This document shows positions 1 to 9,947 of a stretch of DNA of 64,000 nucleotides, piece after piece (positions within the stretch are counted from its first letter, which is position 1; every line of letters starts with the position of its first letter). The stretch lies in contig NZ_JAYXIH010000011.1 of assembly GCF_036016755.1 (NCBI RefSeq), positions 1 to 64,000 on the forward strand, read 5' to 3'. The translations under genes and the position numbers were made by a program. The notes beneath the pieces were generated by a model. That model was not told the origin of the DNA and searched no databases. It was given only the letters and a program-made list of their open reading frames with translations. This stretch comes from Aurantimonas coralicida_A. Its GTDB lineage: Bacteria; Pseudomonadota; Alphaproteobacteria; Rhizobiales; Rhizobiaceae.

Positions 1-1
1 T

Positions 2-91
2 CTCTGGCGTGCAGTCGGCAACATCTGCGACCTGTTCGAGCCCGAAGAATGTTGGAACTACCTCAAGGCCGCTGGCTATGTTGCAGATTAA
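2..91 (+). pseudogene. C-terminal end of an IS630-family transposase (cut by window edge)
   Basis: The first open frame ends at a TAA at 89-91. Its last 29 residues contain a motif typical of the extreme C-terminus of IS630-type DDE transposases: LWRAVGNICDLF, then a Pro-Glu-Glu-Cys segment, then LKAAGY. The rest of the gene lies upstream of the window, so I cannot say whether it is intact. It ends only 47 bases before the next start codon, so an insertion sequence probably borders the DUF892 gene and may affect its promoter. Confidence 0.6.
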
Positions 92-138
92 TCGCCTGAC
101 GCTCTAGCCTTCGGGAAATCAAACCAAGGAGCCGACCG

Positions 139-636
139 ATGGCACTCGCCAATCTCAAGGACATCTATCTCGACCAGCTTCAAGATGTTCACAGCGCTGA
201 CACACAGGCGGCGAAGGTGACACGCGAACTGGCCGGCGCCGCCCATAACGATGGTTTGAAGAAGGCTCTTCAGGCCGGCGTCGACGGCATCGAGAAGGGG
301 CTGGAAACGTTGAAGGCGGTTATAGCGGCGCATGACGCCAAGCCTGGCGAGGAATTCTGCAAGGGCATGGAGGGTTTGGTCAAGGAAGCCAGAGCGCACG
401 GCATACAGGAAGACATTTCCGACCCCGACGCCCGTGACGCGATGATCATCAGCCAGTATCAGCGCATGGCCCACTACGCGATCGCCGGCTATGGCTGTCT
501 TGTCGCCTTCGCCAAGCGTCTCGACCTGAAGGACGATGCCCACAAGCTGCAGAAATGCCTGGACGCGACTTATCACGGCGATGCCCACATGACGAAGCTG
601 GCCGAGGGCGGCATCAACAAGGCAGCGTTGGGCTAG
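139..636 (+). CDS. DUF892 / YciE-YciF ferritin-like family protein
   Basis: A 165-residue protein opening with a helix of the form LKDIYLDQLQDVHSAD, which is characteristic of the DUF892 (YciF/YciE) family. These proteins adopt a ferritin-like four-helix bundle and are usually stress-inducible. The length matches the family norm. There is no signal peptide, so it is probably cytoplasmic. An AAGGAG-like site precedes ATG 139. It stands alone just downstream of transposase remains. The family is secure, but the physiological role is not established, and metal binding is inferred only from the fold. Confidence 0.8.
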   Translation: MALANLKDIYLDQLQDVHSADTQAAKVTRELAGAAHNDGLKKALQAGVDGIEKGLETLKAVIAAHDAKPGEEFCKGMEGLVKEARAHGIQEDISDPDARDAMIISQYQRMAHYAIAGYGCLVAFAKRLDLKDDAHKLQKCLDATYHGDAHMTKLAEGGINKAALG

Positions 637-798
637 GTGTTCGGTCCCCACCCGCTCGCCCAAGGAAGGCTGCGGGCCGCTTTTTCGGCCGCGATCGAAC
701 GGCCGAATCTTCTCGCGCGAGCCGGCGTGGGGGTGTGTGGCATGCAAGCCTTGTAGTGAAGCGCCGCGCTCCTGACCGGCCGCTGGGAGGAGGCCGAC

Positions 799-966
799 AT
801 GACCGGCAACGCGGTGGCGGTCGGCGGGCTCATCCTGGGTGGCGTCGCGGCGGCCCCGCTGGCGGCCTACGCGGTCAGGATCATCCCGGAAAAACCGCTG
901 CTTCGCCTCGTCGGCGCGCTGATCTGCGGATTGGCGATCTATCAGATCGCGCGTCTGCTGGCCTGA
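799..966 (+). CDS. Small hydrophobic protein, possible TSUP-like C-terminal fragment
   Basis: A 55-residue protein starting at ATG 799 behind a good GGGAGGAGG ribosome-binding site. It has a Gly/Ala-rich hydrophobic N-terminal helix, a short polar turn (RIIPEKPLLR) and a second hydrophobic helix. The pattern (Ala-Pro-Leu-Ala, polar turn, Val-Gly-Ala-Leu-Ile) resembles the last hairpin of TauE/SafE-type (TSUP) permeases, but no upstream part is present: an in-frame stop lies at 757-759. It could be a genuine two-helix membrane miniprotein or a transporter remnant. The TSUP link is an inference. Confidence 0.45.
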   Translation: MTGNAVAVGGLILGGVAAAPLAAYAVRIIPEKPLLRLVGALICGLAIYQIARLLA

Positions 967-1153
967 CAGGGTAGGCCTACTGCCGGAGCGACGCCTTGCC
1001 CAAATCCCGGAGCGACGCCTGTCCCACGGCGCGCTCCATCAGGGCATGGCTGACCACGGGGGCGACCATACCGCGTCCGGCCGGCCCGGGACTGTATCCA
1101 AGATCGGCACCGCCCGGAAATCGAATGCCAGGGCCGGCGAGCGACCGTCAGAC

Positions 1154-1417
1154 CTATTTTTCGACTGCGGAGATCGAGTCGACCTTGCCCCAGCCGTTGT
1201 CGCCAGCGGAGGTGTAGGTGATCTTGATCTTGTCACCGGATCTCAGATCCTCCGGCACTAGGTCGATGACCGGCGACAGATCCCAGATGGTCTTGTCGTT
1301 GAGCACCAGGATATGGTCGACGCGATCGAACGCGGCCACGGTCCCCGTGGTCGAGTCCGCAAATGCCGGACTGGCGGCCATCACACCCAGGATTGCCATT
1401 GCAATAACAGTCCGCAT
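1154..1417 (-). CDS. DUF1344 family exported small protein
   Basis: An 87-residue protein. The chosen ATG (1415-1417) gives a clean signal peptide: MRTVIAMAILGVMAASPAFA, with an AFA-D cleavage site. The mature part is one small beta-rich DUF1344-type domain containing GTVAAFD, ILVLNDKTIWDL and GDKIKITY. The frame is open further upstream, but only this start gives an export signal. The family is common in Hyphomicrobiales and has no assigned biochemical function. It is monocistronic and presumably periplasmic. Confidence 0.7.
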   Translation of the reverse strand: MRTVIAMAILGVMAASPAFADSTTGTVAAFDRVDHILVLNDKTIWDLSPVIDLVPEDLRSGDKIKITYTSAGDNGWGKVDSISAVEK

Positions 1418-1774
1418 CGTCGTCTCCAGAAGAAATTCTATCTCGCGAGTGTGCGCCCGTTCGCAACGCCCCGCAAGCGGGAGGTCGCCAACAGATCCCA
1501 AATATTTGTCGGCCCCTGGCGCCATGATTGCGGGATGCCGTCAAGCCGCGCCCGGCCCTGCGTCAGGGTGGCTTTGTCTGACCATCGCGTCCGCAACCGA
1601 GGTCCCGAAGGATGCCGTCGCTCCGTCGAGCCCGCCGGCACGCGATCAGGCCCGCTAAGCCGCGTCTGGCTACCCCGTGCACGGGTTCAGGCGGCCGGCG
1701 CGTTGCCATCGCCAGACAGTCGCAAGGCCGTCGGGGCAAGCGGGGCCGCCGGGCAATTCGTCGTGCTACTACCC
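1418..1774. other. Intergenic stretch without a supported gene
   Basis: These 357 bases separate two minus-strand small genes. Open frames cross it on both strands, but none has both a plausible ribosome-binding site and protein-like composition. I see no clear terminator or repeat. Confidence 0.5.
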
Positions 1775-1849
1775 CTAAAACACGCCGAGGAAGGACAGGA
1801 TCACGGCGACGACGACCACGAGTCCGACGAGATAGATGATACCGTTCAT
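1775..1849 (-). CDS. 24-residue single-helix membrane miniprotein
   Basis: ATG at 1847-1849 follows an AAAGGAG ribosome-binding site at ideal spacing. The product is 24 residues: MNGIIYLVGL, a Val-rich stretch, then ILSFLGVF. It is almost entirely one transmembrane helix. Very similar short proteins of this pattern (Ile-Ile-Tyr-Leu-Val-Gly-Leu-Val-Val-Val) recur in Hyphomicrobiales genomes and are usually left as hypothetical. Location in the inner membrane is inferred from hydrophobicity. The function is unknown. Confidence 0.65.
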   Translation of the reverse strand: MNGIIYLVGLVVVVAVILSFLGVF

Positions 1850-2016
1850 GGCTGATGCTCCTTTGCCCAAGCCTGCAAAAAGGCCGCGTTTCAGGCCTCG
1901 CATAACCAAATAGGGTGGCGCTACGGCCGGGCCAGCGCGTTTTTCCCTGGCCGCGCCGATGCCGCAAACCGGACGGGGCCGGGCCGGTCGCCGCCGAGGA
2001 AACCGCCACCGGTCGA

Positions 2017-2046
2017 CTTGCACCCCCAAATTGCACTTCATATATA
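2017..2046 (+). promoter_or_regulatory. Putative RpoH (sigma-32) promoter of dnaK
   Basis: CTTG at 2017-2020 is followed after 18 bases by CATATATA at 2039-2046. This fits the alphaproteobacterial RpoH pattern of a CTTG -35 box and a C-rich/TATAT -10 box. It lies 132 bases before the dnaK start. The assignment rests on the pattern and on dnaK being a classic RpoH target. Confidence 0.55.
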
Positions 2047-2177
2047 GCCGCCAGCCCCGCAAAGCCGGTTCGTCTCAAGGCTCCGGCTCTGCGGCACTTC
2101 CAAGAATTTCGGGGGCTGCCCTTGCCGGAACGCCTCTTCGAGGGTCCCGGGCGGCTCGCTCAAGAAGGAGAATATTC

Positions 2178-4109
<1,932 letters not shown>

Positions 4110-4173
4110 CCTTTCGGAGGGCAGCGGACGCGGCCTGGACCAGACGGGTCTGGGGCCGGTTTTGAACAGTCAG

Positions 4174-4205
4174 GAGCCCCGGCGTCAGCGCCGGGGCTCT
4201 TTGCG
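4174..4205 (+). terminator. Rho-independent terminator after dnaK
   Basis: An 11-bp perfect stem, GAGCCCCGGCG (4174-4184) with CGCCGGGGCTC (4189-4199), has a 4-base loop and is followed by a T-containing stretch. It lies about 65 bases after the dnaK stop. Confidence 0.8.
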
Positions 4206-4353
4206 TTTGGAGGGGGATGCCCCTGCAAAGGTTAACCAGTTCTCAAGGCTTGGCTTGCAGTGTCGCGTGTCTGCGTGCCTATCCAAGGTTGAACGCAGGC
4301 GCCGTCGCCATGGCGCTTGTCGGTAAACCGACGATGCTGGCGGGAGCTTGGCC

Positions 4354-5439
4354 TTGTATTACCGCGTGTTCGACTGCTGGCGGTTTGTCGCCGCAATGCT
4401 GGTGATGGCCTATCATTTCCTGTATTCCGCGCCCTATGGCGCCGAGACGGGCACCGAGTTCCTGCGCCGGCTTTTACCGCTCCTCGACATGTTCTTCATG
4501 ATCTCGGGGTTCTTCATCGCCACGCGCTACGCCGATCAGATCCGCTCGGCAGCCGACTATCGCGACTTCATGCGCCGACGCGTCGCCCGCCTCTACCCGC
4601 TGCATTTCATCGTCACGATGTTCTTTGCCGCCGTCGCGCTGGCGGCCCTTCTAGCGGGGGCCGACCACTACCCGTTCGCGCGCGAGCTCGCCGCGCTGCC
4701 CCAGCATCTGCTCGCCTTGCACGCGCTCGGCACGACAAGCGGTCTCGCGCTCAATTATGTTTCCTGGTCGGTCAGTGCCGAGTTCTTTTCCTACGCCTTG
4801 TTTCCGCTGATCCTGGTGATGTTTCGCTGGAAGGGGCTGCGTGGCCTCGTCCTGATGTTGGCGATCTGGGTGGCGGCGCTGGAATATGCCTCCTGGCGCG
4901 GCGTCTTTCCGTCGGGGCACTGGACGAGCGCCGACACGCTCGGAGCCTATCGCGCTTTCGCCGATTTCGTCATGGGGGCGATTATCGCCGTCCTGGTGGG
5001 CCGCCGGTCGATCGATATCCGCTCGCATTGGCCTGGGCTGATGTTGTTCGCTGCCGCCGTCGCGACGATGATCGACCAGACCACCCCCTATCTGACGCTG
5101 GCCCTTCTCGCCACCTCGCTGACGGCGACGGCGCTTGCCGAGACCGCCCGGCCGGCTTCCACCGGCGTGCTCGCCCGGCTCATGCCGTTTACCCGCGTCG
5201 CCTTCGGCATCTATCTCTGGCATCCCGTCATGGAGTTCCTGTTCCTGACAGTTGTCTGGGATCGCTGGTTGGGTCAGCTCGATATCGTGGATTTCTACGT
5301 CTATTGGACGGTGCCGATAGCTGCCACCGTGGCGATCGCCATGCTATCCGATCGCTATCTGGAGCGCCGCTTCGGCAATCTGATCGCCGGGCCGCGGCGC
5401 GCATCTTCACCGAAGCCCGCGGGCGCCGCTTCGGCCTGA
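4354..5439 (+). CDS. Acyltransferase 3 (OafA/YrhL-like) integral membrane protein
   Basis: A protein of about 361 residues of the acyltransferase-3 family, which moves acyl groups onto surface sugars or lipids across the inner membrane. It shows the N-terminal FDCWRFVAAMLVMAYHF block (the His of the family's catalytic region), the RRVARLYPLH motif and about ten hydrophobic segments. The start is uncertain: TTG 4354 has a GGGAG site at 7-base spacing, while TTG 4348 sits too close to it. The gene lies between dnaK and dnaJ with its own ribosome-binding site. The substrate cannot be inferred. Confidence 0.8.
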   Translation: MYYRVFDCWRFVAAMLVMAYHFLYSAPYGAETGTEFLRRLLPLLDMFFMISGFFIATRYADQIRSAADYRDFMRRRVARLYPLHFIVTMFFAAVALAALLAGADHYPFARELAALPQHLLALHALGTTSGLALNYVSWSVSAEFFSYALFPLILVMFRWKGLRGLVLMLAIWVAALEYASWRGVFPSGHWTSADTLGAYRAFADFVMGAIIAVLVGRRSIDIRSHWPGLMLFAAAVATMIDQTTPYLTLALLATSLTATALAETARPASTGVLARLMPFTRVAFGIYLWHPVMEFLFLTVVWDRWLGQLDIVDFYVYWTVPIAATVAIAMLSDRYLERRFGNLIAGPRRASSPKPAGAASA

Positions 5440-5667
5440 GTGAGAGCGCGACCGCGCCGCGCTAAAATTGGATCGCCAGAGACGAAATTGCCCGACAGCG
5501 GGCGGGTGCGCGGAGGTAGTCGTCGCGATCGCGGCGCTTTTCATCCGACCTGCCGCTATGGTATCGCAAGCCATCCGTTCCTACATCGAAGGATCGCGGC
5601 GCCCCCGATGCCGGACGCCGGAGGCGTTTGCCCCGATCCGCCCGCCGAAGAACCGATGGAAGCGTGA

Positions 5668-6804
5668 ATGAAGGTCGATTACTACGAAATGCTCGGCGTC
5701 TCCAGGGACGTCGACGAGAAGGGACTGAAGGTCGCATTTCGCAAGCTCGCGATGCAATATCACCCCGACCGCAATCCCGGCGACGCCGAGGCGGAGGGGA
5801 AGTTCAAGGAACTCGGTGAAGCCTACGAGGTGCTGAAAGACCAGCAGAAGCGCTCGGCCTACGACCGCTTCGGTCATGCGGCGTTCCAGAACGGCAACGG
5901 CGCCGCCGGCTTCCGCGGCGATTTCTCCTCATCCATGGCCGACATCTTCGACGACATCTTCGGCGAGATGATGGGTGGGCGCTCGCGCGGGCGCCAGCCC
6001 AGCGGTGGCCGCGAGCGCGGCTCGGATCTTCGCTACAACATGGACATCAGCCTGGAGGAGGCGTTCGCCGGCAAGACCGCCGAGATCGGCGTGCCGACGA
6101 CGATCCAGTGCGACGAATGCACCGGCACCGGCGCCCGTCCCGGCTCCAGCCCGAAAACCTGTTCGACCTGCGGTGGCATCGGCCGCGTGCGGGCAGCGCA
6201 GGGCTTCTTCTCGATCGAGCGCAGTTGCCCGTCCTGCCAGGGCCGTGGCCAGGTGATCGCAGACCCCTGTGGCAAATGCGGCGGGGACGGTCGCCTGCCC
6301 GAGGAGCGCAAGCTGTCGGTCAACATTCCGGCCGGCATCGAGGACGGAACGCGCATCCGTCTAGCGGGCGAGGGCGAAGCCGGCCTTCGCGGCGGCCCCG
6401 CCGGCGACCTCTACATCTTCCTGTCGGTCAAACCGCACGAATTCTTCCAGCGCGACGGCGCCGATCTGTTCTGCCAGGCGCCCATGTCGATGACTACCGC
6501 TGCGCTTGGCGGGCATTTCGACGTTTCCACGCTGGACGGCAACACCACCCGCGTGAAGGTGCCGGATGGCACCCAGACCGGCAAGCAGTTCCGGGTGCGG
6601 GGCAAGGGCATGCCGGTGCTGCGTTCGCCGCAGGTCGGCGATCTCTTTATCCAGGTGACGATCGAGACTCCGCAGAAGCTCTCACGTCGCCAGCGGGAGC
6701 TTCTGGAGGAGTTCGAGGAAATTTCCTCGTCCGAGAATTCGCCCCAATCGACCGGGTTTTTCGCTCGGATGAAAGAGTTTTTCGAGCATCTCAGCGAGAC
6801 CTGA
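5668..6804 (+). CDS. dnaJ: Molecular chaperone DnaJ (Hsp40)
   Basis: A 378-residue type I Hsp40. The J domain (about residues 1-70) contains the HPD tripeptide in YHPDRNPGD. A Gly/Phe-rich linker follows (GNGAAGF and neighbours). The zinc domain has four CxxCxGxG-type repeats (CDECTGTG, CSTCGGIG, CPSCQGRG, CGKCGGDG), and the C-terminal substrate-binding beta domains are complete. It stimulates DnaK ATP hydrolysis and delivers clients. It is separated from dnaK by a membrane acyltransferase gene and followed by two PmtA-like genes. Confidence 0.97.
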   Translation: MKVDYYEMLGVSRDVDEKGLKVAFRKLAMQYHPDRNPGDAEAEGKFKELGEAYEVLKDQQKRSAYDRFGHAAFQNGNGAAGFRGDFSSSMADIFDDIFGEMMGGRSRGRQPSGGRERGSDLRYNMDISLEEAFAGKTAEIGVPTTIQCDECTGTGARPGSSPKTCSTCGGIGRVRAAQGFFSIERSCPSCQGRGQVIADPCGKCGGDGRLPEERKLSVNIPAGIEDGTRIRLAGEGEAGLRGGPAGDLYIFLSVKPHEFFQRDGADLFCQAPMSMTTAALGGHFDVSTLDGNTTRVKVPDGTQTGKQFRVRGKGMPVLRSPQVGDLFIQVTIETPQKLSRRQRELLEEFEEISSSENSPQSTGFFARMKEFFEHLSET

Positions 6805-6925
6805 GCCCCGCCCGGGGGGGAGCGAAACGAAACGGTCGACCTTTTCGTCAAGAATTCGTTACAAGGGGCCGGGCATCAGCAGGAAACCGGAGCCAAGGCT
6901 TCGCGCGTTACGGGAGTGTGTGCAC

Positions 6926-7579
6926 GTGTTGGGAACTCTGGAACCGCGTCCTCCTCTGCGTGCCCGCGACCGCCTGAAGGCTTTGCGTTCCCGGGCGCGC
7001 CCGAAGGTCAGCGACGAGGCCCGGTTTTTCAGGGGCTGGTTGCAGCGGCCGCTGGTCATGGGGGCGGTGTCGCCGTCCTCACGCGCGCTTGGGGCCGCCA
7101 TGGCCGCCTTCGTTCCCGATCCGGCCCGCTTCGACGACAACTCCCGGGTTCTCGAGCTTGGTCCCGGCACCGGCGTCGTCACCCAGTGTCTGATCGAGCG
7201 CGGCGTGCCGGAATCGGCGCTGATCCTGGTCGAATTTTCACCAGAGTTCTGCGTCCTGTTGCGGGCGCGTTTTCCGGCGGCGCATGTCATCCAGGGGGAC
7301 GCCTATGCGCCCAGCCAAGCGTTGGACAAGGCTCTCGCCGGCCGACGCCTGGAGGCGGTCATTTCCGGTCTGCCGCTGTTCACCAAGCCGGACGAAAAAC
7401 GCGAACTGGTCGTCGGCGGCGCCTTGGCCCGGATGCGGCCGGACGCCCCGTTCATCCAGTTTTCCTATGCTCTCACCGTCCCTGTGAAGCCGCGCCGGAT
7501 CGGTGCGCGTCTTGAGACCAGCCCGTGGATCAAGCGGAACCTGCCGCCGGCGAGGGTGTTGGTCTATCGCTCCGCGTAG
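6926..7579 (+). CDS. PmtA-like phospholipid N-methyltransferase
   Basis: A class I SAM-dependent methyltransferase of about 217 residues. The glycine-rich SAM motif is VLELGPGTGVVT, followed by an acidic strand end (ILVEFSPEF) and an IQGDAY motif. The N-terminal block WLQRPLVMGAVSPSSRAL is typical of rhizobial PmtA, which methylates phosphatidylethanolamine toward phosphatidylcholine at the inner membrane. A PmtA gene downstream of dnaJ is familiar in rhizobia. The start is either GTG 6926 (GGGAG 9 bases upstream, preferred) or GTG 6920. It is directly followed by a paralogue. Confidence 0.75.
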   Translation: MLGTLEPRPPLRARDRLKALRSRARPKVSDEARFFRGWLQRPLVMGAVSPSSRALGAAMAAFVPDPARFDDNSRVLELGPGTGVVTQCLIERGVPESALILVEFSPEFCVLLRARFPAAHVIQGDAYAPSQALDKALAGRRLEAVISGLPLFTKPDEKRELVVGGALARMRPDAPFIQFSYALTVPVKPRRIGARLETSPWIKRNLPPARVLVYRSA

Positions 7580-7584
7580 CGGCG

Positions 7585-8259
7585 ATGGGCGAGTCGGGTG
7601 GAATCGAGACGGAAGCGTCCATGGCCGGAGACGGGGATGTGAATACGCCGGAAAGCGGTACGGGTAGCAGTGCGGCCGACTGGGCGAGATTTCTCGCCAG
7701 TTGGGTGCGGCATCCGATCAAGATGGGCGCCGTCGCGCCGTCGAGCCGGGCTTATTGTCAGATGATGGTGCGCCACGCGACGGCCGAGCTTAACGGCCCG
7801 ATCCTCGAGCTTGGTCCGGGCCTTGGCGTGGTGACGCGCGCGCTACTGGATAACGGCGTCGCCCCGGAGCGCATCACCGCGATCGAATATACTCCGAATT
7901 TCGCCCGGATGCTGCGCCAGCGGTTTCCCCGGGTGAACGTGATCCAGGGCGACGGCTTCGATCTCGACACGACGCTGGGGGCGCGGCGAGGCGAGAAATT
8001 CGCCGCGATCCTGTTCGCCATTCCGATCGCGAATCTCGCGCAGGCGGAGCGTCAGGCGCTGTTTCGGGATTACTTTTCGCGCTTGCTGCCAGGCGGTAAT
8101 CTGACCCAGCTCTCCTACCTCCTGGGGCCGCCGGTGGAGGCGGTGCCGGGCGTGTTCACCGTGTCAGCCTCGCCGAGGGTCTGGCGGAATATCCCGCCGG
8201 CGCGTGTCTGGATCTATTCGCAGGACCACTCCGGCCAAACCGGAGCGTCAGAGTCTTGA
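7585..8259 (+). CDS. Second PmtA-like methyltransferase (tandem paralogue)
   Basis: About 224 residues with the same architecture as the preceding gene: FLASWVRHPIKMGAVAPSSRAY, the SAM motif ILELGPGLGVVT, an acidic strand end IEYTPNF, then VIQGDGF. The two genes are 5 bases apart and probably arose by tandem duplication, but the sequences have diverged well. The start is uncertain: ATG 7585 is used here, and ATG 7621 is possible and would remove a poorly conserved leader. It may methylate phosphatidylethanolamine or its partly methylated forms. Substrate division between the pair is unproven. Confidence 0.7.
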   Translation: MGESGGIETEASMAGDGDVNTPESGTGSSAADWARFLASWVRHPIKMGAVAPSSRAYCQMMVRHATAELNGPILELGPGLGVVTRALLDNGVAPERITAIEYTPNFARMLRQRFPRVNVIQGDGFDLDTTLGARRGEKFAAILFAIPIANLAQAERQALFRDYFSRLLPGGNLTQLSYLLGPPVEAVPGVFTVSASPRVWRNIPPARVWIYSQDHSGQTGASES

Positions 8260-8840
8260 GCGCAAAGATCCTCGTCATTGCGGGCTCGCTGCGGCTGGCC
8301 TCCCACAATCGCAGGCTCGCGGCCGAGGCCGCGCGGATGCTGGCGCTGACCGACGCGGTGGTGACGCTGGTCGACCTCGCCGATTATCCGCTGCCGATTT
8401 ACGACGGCGACCATGAAGCGGAGGCCGGCGTGCCTGAGAACGCCAACCTCTTGGCGCAACGGATCGCGGCGCAGGACGGGTTGCTTCTGGTCAGCCCCGA
8501 ATACAATCATTCGCTGGTGCCGCTCGTGAAGAACACCATCGACTGGGTGAGCCGGGTCCGCAAGGTGAACGGGCGCCCGATCCAGCCCTTCAAGGGACTG
8601 GTGGTGGGGCTCGCCTCGGCATCGCCCGGTCGCTTCGGCGGCATGCGTGGACTGGAGGCCCTGCGTATCGTGATGCGGGCGCTTGGCGCTGATGTCATCA
8701 CCCAGCAATGCAGCCTGGCCAACGCGGCAACCGGTTTCGACGACGACGGCCGGCTTGCCGACGACATCGCCCGAACGTCACTGGAGACGCTGGTCGACAA
8801 GCTGCTCGACACCTCCCGCAGTCTCGGCCGGCACGGCTGA
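8256..8840 (+). CDS. NAD(P)H-dependent FMN reductase family protein
   Basis: A 194-residue flavodoxin-fold protein. The FMN phosphate loop is IAGSLRLASHNRRLA near the N-terminus, and the family hallmark SPEYNHSLVPLVKNTIDW is near the middle, followed by ASASPGRFGGMRGLEALR. These proteins reduce FMN or quinone-type substrates with NAD(P)H in the cytosol. TTG 8256 overlaps the preceding stop and has a GGAG site 9 bases upstream, so it is likely co-transcribed with the methyltransferase pair. The actual electron acceptor is unknown. Confidence 0.85.
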   Translation: MSAKILVIAGSLRLASHNRRLAAEAARMLALTDAVVTLVDLADYPLPIYDGDHEAEAGVPENANLLAQRIAAQDGLLLVSPEYNHSLVPLVKNTIDWVSRVRKVNGRPIQPFKGLVVGLASASPGRFGGMRGLEALRIVMRALGADVITQQCSLANAATGFDDDGRLADDIARTSLETLVDKLLDTSRSLGRHG

Positions 8841-9013
8841 GCAGCATTCGTCTCCGCGACCGGAATCGACATTCCCCAGAGCCTGCCGGCGGATAGCATG
8901 CCGCCAAAGAGTCCGGTGGATGCCCAGGCGGGCGGATCGATCGGGGACAGCTTCGTGCCGTGACGAGCGAACCCGCCGTCGTCCAGCGGCTCTTGAAAAC
9001 GATCGCGAAAGGC

Positions 9014-9769
9014 TCACACGTGCTGGCCGCCATTGATGTGGAGTTCGGACCCGGTGACGTAGGAGGCCTGGCTGGAGCAAAGGAAATAGATGACGTCCGC
9101 CACTTCCGAGGTCTGGCCGAGGCGGCGCAGCGGGATGTCGTCGATCATCTTCTCGGTGCCCGGCGACAGGATCGCCGTCTCGATCTCGCCGGGCGCGATG
9201 GCGTTGACCCGGATGCCGGCCGGACCGAAATCATGCGCCATCTCGCGCGTCAGCGAGTTGAGCGCCGCCTTCGATGTCGCATAGGCGGTGCCGGCGAAGG
9301 GATGGACGCGCCCCCCCGCGATCGAGGTGATGTTGACGATCGACCCCTTCGCCTTAGACAACTCCTTGAACAGACCGCGAGCGAGCATGATCGGCGCGAA
9401 GAAATTGACCTGGAAGACGTCGCGCCACGCATGCATGGTCGTGCCGATCGAGTCCAGCCGGGCGCCGCTGTCACCCTTCGGCGAGATCGCCGCGTTGTTG
9501 ACGAGGGCGTGGAGTTCCGAGCCGTTCGCTTCCAGCCGCCGCCGGATTTCCGAGACCGCAAAGCCGACGTCCTCCTGATCGGAGAGGTCGACCCGGATGT
9601 GGTCTTCCGGGCCGGCCGGCCAAGGGCAGTTGTCGGCGAAGTCCTGGCGCGAGCAGGTGATCACCCGCCAGCCCTCGCGTGAGAACCGCTTCACGGTGGC
9701 GTGGCCGATGCCCCGCGAGGCGCCGGTCAGCACCAAGGTCTTGCGCTCGTCGCGCATGGTCTCCGACAT
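9014..9769 (-). CDS. Short-chain dehydrogenase/reductase (SDR)
   Basis: A 251-residue classical SDR. The cofactor motif is TGASRGIG near the N-terminus, with NNAA in the central strand and a catalytic Ser with YATSK (Tyr-x-x-x-Lys). C-terminal features are typical (VNAIAPGEIETAI, GSELHINGGQHV). ATG 9769 follows an AGAAGGA site, and the longer open frame upstream is not supported. It faces away from the substrate-binding-protein gene at 9948. The substrate is not identifiable from sequence. Confidence 0.88.
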   Translation of the reverse strand: MSETMRDERKTLVLTGASRGIGHATVKRFSREGWRVITCSRQDFADNCPWPAGPEDHIRVDLSDQEDVGFAVSEIRRRLEANGSELHALVNNAAISPKGDSGARLDSIGTTMHAWRDVFQVNFFAPIMLARGLFKELSKAKGSIVNITSIAGGRVHPFAGTAYATSKAALNSLTREMAHDFGPAGIRVNAIAPGEIETAILSPGTEKMIDDIPLRRLGQTSEVADVIYFLCSSQASYVTGSELHINGGQHV

Positions 9770-9947
9770 GGTTCGGTCCTTCTCCGCCGATGGCGTCCGA
9801 TCGTCACGGGCGATCACGTTGCAGTCAACATGGCCCGGCGACAGCGGCATTCGGTTGCTTTTAGCATGTTCGCTGCTTCATCTAGCGCGCATGTAGGCGA
9901 TCGCCGCACAAATGTGGATGGCGGTCCATCGAAAACCGGAAGGACGG

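Noticed and set aside
672..693. Hairpin with a T-rich loop after the DUF892 gene
   Set aside because: The T run is in the loop, not after the stem, so it is not a standard terminator.
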